This document shows, one piece after another, positions 14,780 to 15,820 of a stretch of DNA of 15,820 nt (position 1 is its first letter; each line of letters begins with the position of its first letter). Under the pieces are notes generated by a model that ran no database searches, was not told where the DNA came from, and saw only the letters and a list, made by a program, of their open reading frames with translations. A program made the translations under genes and the position numbers. The stretch comes from Alphaproteobacteria bacterium UBA6187. GTDB lineage: Bacteria; Pseudomonadota; Alphaproteobacteria; Rickettsiales; UBA6187. The stretch is from positions 1 to 15,820 of the forward strand of contig DITJ01000058.1 of assembly GCA_002422795.1 (NCBI GenBank), in the 5' to 3' direction.

Positions 14780-15139
14780 ATGACAATTAAAAAGAACTTA
14801 AAAGAAGTGGAAGCTTTAAAAGATACTGATTACGCAACTAACGTATTATCTGAAGCTATCCAGAAGCTTGCTGAAAGCGGTGATGCACAAACGTTCCTGC
14901 TTACTTTACGTAAACTTACTAAAGCCCAAGGCGGCATGACTGCCCTTTCTAAAAGGATTGGCATTAACAGGCAGAACCTTTACAGGACTTTTGCAAGCAC
15001 TGGTAATCCAAAATTCCGTTCTCTTGGTGCTATTTTAAAAGGCCTTGGCTATAAACTTTCTATCGCTCCAGTTAGCCCTGAAGAAGCTGCTAATGATAGC
15101 AAAACTTCTGCAAACCAGAATAATTCTGAAGCAGCATAA
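14780..15139 (+). CDS. HigA-like addiction-module antidote protein, no toxin beside it
   Basis: This 119-residue DNA-binding protein fits the XRE/HigA-like 'probable addiction module antidote' family (TIGR02684 type). The N-terminal part has the usual DYATNVLSEAIQKLAESGD pattern (17-35). The helix-turn-helix follows at about 53-71 (MTALSKRIGINRQNLYRTF), then GNPKFRSLGAILKGLGYKLSI (75-95). The tail (96-119) is low-complexity and Asn/Ala/Glu-rich. AGGA lies eight bases before the ATG. The RelE/Gp49-like toxin gene that normally precedes such an antidote is missing: upstream is 395 bp of non-coding DNA and downstream is aroC. It may be a stranded antitoxin or one recruited as an ordinary repressor; it could autoregulate through repeats in its upstream region. 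Confidence 0.85.
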   Translation: MTIKKNLKEVEALKDTDYATNVLSEAIQKLAESGDAQTFLLTLRKLTKAQGGMTALSKRIGINRQNLYRTFASTGNPKFRSLGAILKGLGYKLSIAPVSPEEAANDSKTSANQNNSEAA

Positions 15140-15150
15140 ATATTAGGTGC

Positions 15151-15275
15151 AAGGGAATAAGGGATAAGGGAGTAAGGTTTAAGGGAGTAAGGTAAAATAA
15201 CATTCCTTACTCCCTTACTTCCTTATTTCTTCTCCCTTATTCCCTTCTCCCTTATTCCCCCCTTATCCCTATATC
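15151..15275. repeat. Long polypurine/polypyrimidine inverted repeat upstream of aroC
   Basis: The left arm (15151-15192) is built of degenerate tandem units of about seven bases (AAGGGAT/AAGGGAG/GTAAGG); the right side (15205-15275) is built of the complementary units (CCTTACT, CCCTTAT). The centre is exact: AAGGGAGTAAGG (15181-15192) pairs with 15205-15216 around a 12-base loop, and pairing continues outward for about 30 bases with roughly 80 per cent match. Extra pyrimidine units run on to nine bases before the aroC ATG. Confidence 0.72.
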
Positions 15276-15283
15276 CTACTTCT

Positions 15284-15820
15284 ATGTCTTTCAATACATT
15301 CGGTAATATTTTCACTTTCACAACATGGGGTGAAAGCCATGGCAAGGCTATTGGCTGTGTTGTTGATGGCACTCCGCCATTGATTTCCCTTAGCGAGCAG
15401 GATATCCAGCCATACCTGGATAAAAGGAAGCCTGGGCAATCAAAATTTGTTACCCAAAGACAGGAAGGCGATCAGGTTGAAATATTATCAGGTGTATTTG
15501 AAGGTAAAACTACCGGTTGCCCGATAAGCCTTATAATCCATAATGAAGACCAACGCTCCCATGATTATGGCGATATAAAAGATAAATTCCGTCCTGGTCA
15601 CGCTGATTATACCTATATGCAAAAATATGGCATCAGGGATTACCGTGGCGGTGGGCGCTCCAGTGCGCGTGAAACTGCTATGCGTGTTGCAGCTGGTGCA
15701 GTTGCAAGGAAAATACTTGGCGATTCTATAAAAATTCGTGCAAGCCTAATCCAGATTGGCACAATGCCGATTAACCGTGATAATTTTGATGAAGCCGAAA
15801 TTGATAACAACCCATTTTTC
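15284..15820 (+). CDS. aroC: Chorismate synthase, 5' part (cut by window end)
   Basis: Chorismate synthase converts 5-enolpyruvylshikimate-3-phosphate to chorismate with reduced FMN, ending the shikimate pathway. The 179 codons present hold no stop and begin MSFNTFGNIFTFTTWGESHG; the first family signature GESHGKAIG is at 17-25. The second signature region, YGIRDYRGGGRSSARET, is near 116-132. FRPGHADYTY precedes it, as in other AroC proteins. About half of the normal length of roughly 360 is present. The ATG at 15284 has no Shine-Dalgarno sequence: the bases just upstream belong to the pyrimidine arm of the long inverted repeat. The product start is fixed by family alignment. Confidence 0.95.
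   Translation, partial: MSFNTFGNIFTFTTWGESHGKAIGCVVDGTPPLISLSEQDIQPYLDKRKPGQSKFVTQRQEGDQVEILSGVFEGKTTGCPISLIIHNEDQRSHDYGDIKDKFRPGHADYTYMQKYGIRDYRGGGRSSARETAMRVAAGAVARKILGDSIKIRASLIQIGTMPINRDNFDEAEIDNNPFF

Overview
The window looks like chromosome from a low-GC alphaproteobacterium, probably related to Rickettsiales/Holosporales-type host-associated lineages. Three things point there: a close relative of the rickettsial 17 kDa surface antigen, a class IIA HAD hydrolase of the TIGR01459 type (mostly alphaproteobacterial), and several palindromic repeat elements, one of them inserted in frame in a housekeeping gene in the manner of Rickettsia palindromic elements. Retained metX and aroC imply more biosynthetic capacity than a typical obligate Rickettsia. 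The lineage call is inference from gene content only.

Layout. 1-443: yraN (+), with a strong hairpin inside its 3' end. 563-3111: three minus-strand genes, in transcription order the HAD hydrolase, a small lipoprotein, and ispB (polyprenyl diphosphate synthase). 3283-4380: an unrecognised four-helix membrane protein (-). After a 365 bp AT-rich gap, metX (+, 4746-5942) runs convergently towards a tight rsmE-gshA operon (-, 6077-8069). A short divergent spacer built around an inverted repeat separates rsmE from an alpha/beta-hydrolase (+, 8156-8818). That gene converges on polA (-, 8842-11655); fieF (-, 11867-12841) lies upstream of polA. From 12961 everything reads on +: the 17 kDa-antigen-like lipoprotein, fabI, a 395 bp gap rich in inverted repeats, an orphan HigA-like antitoxin, a long palindromic leader, and the first 179 codons of aroC, cut by the window end.

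The genes are mostly housekeeping: isoprenoid/quinone tail (ispB), methionine (metX), glutathione (gshA), rRNA methylation (rsmE), DNA repair (polA), metal efflux (fieF), fatty acids (fabI) and aromatic amino acids (aroC). No prophage, CRISPR array, rRNA, tRNA or complete insertion sequence was seen. The unusual content is the set of mutually unrelated palindromes placed in and between these genes, the degenerate proofreading site of PolA, an antitoxin with no toxin beside it, and the unknown membrane protein.
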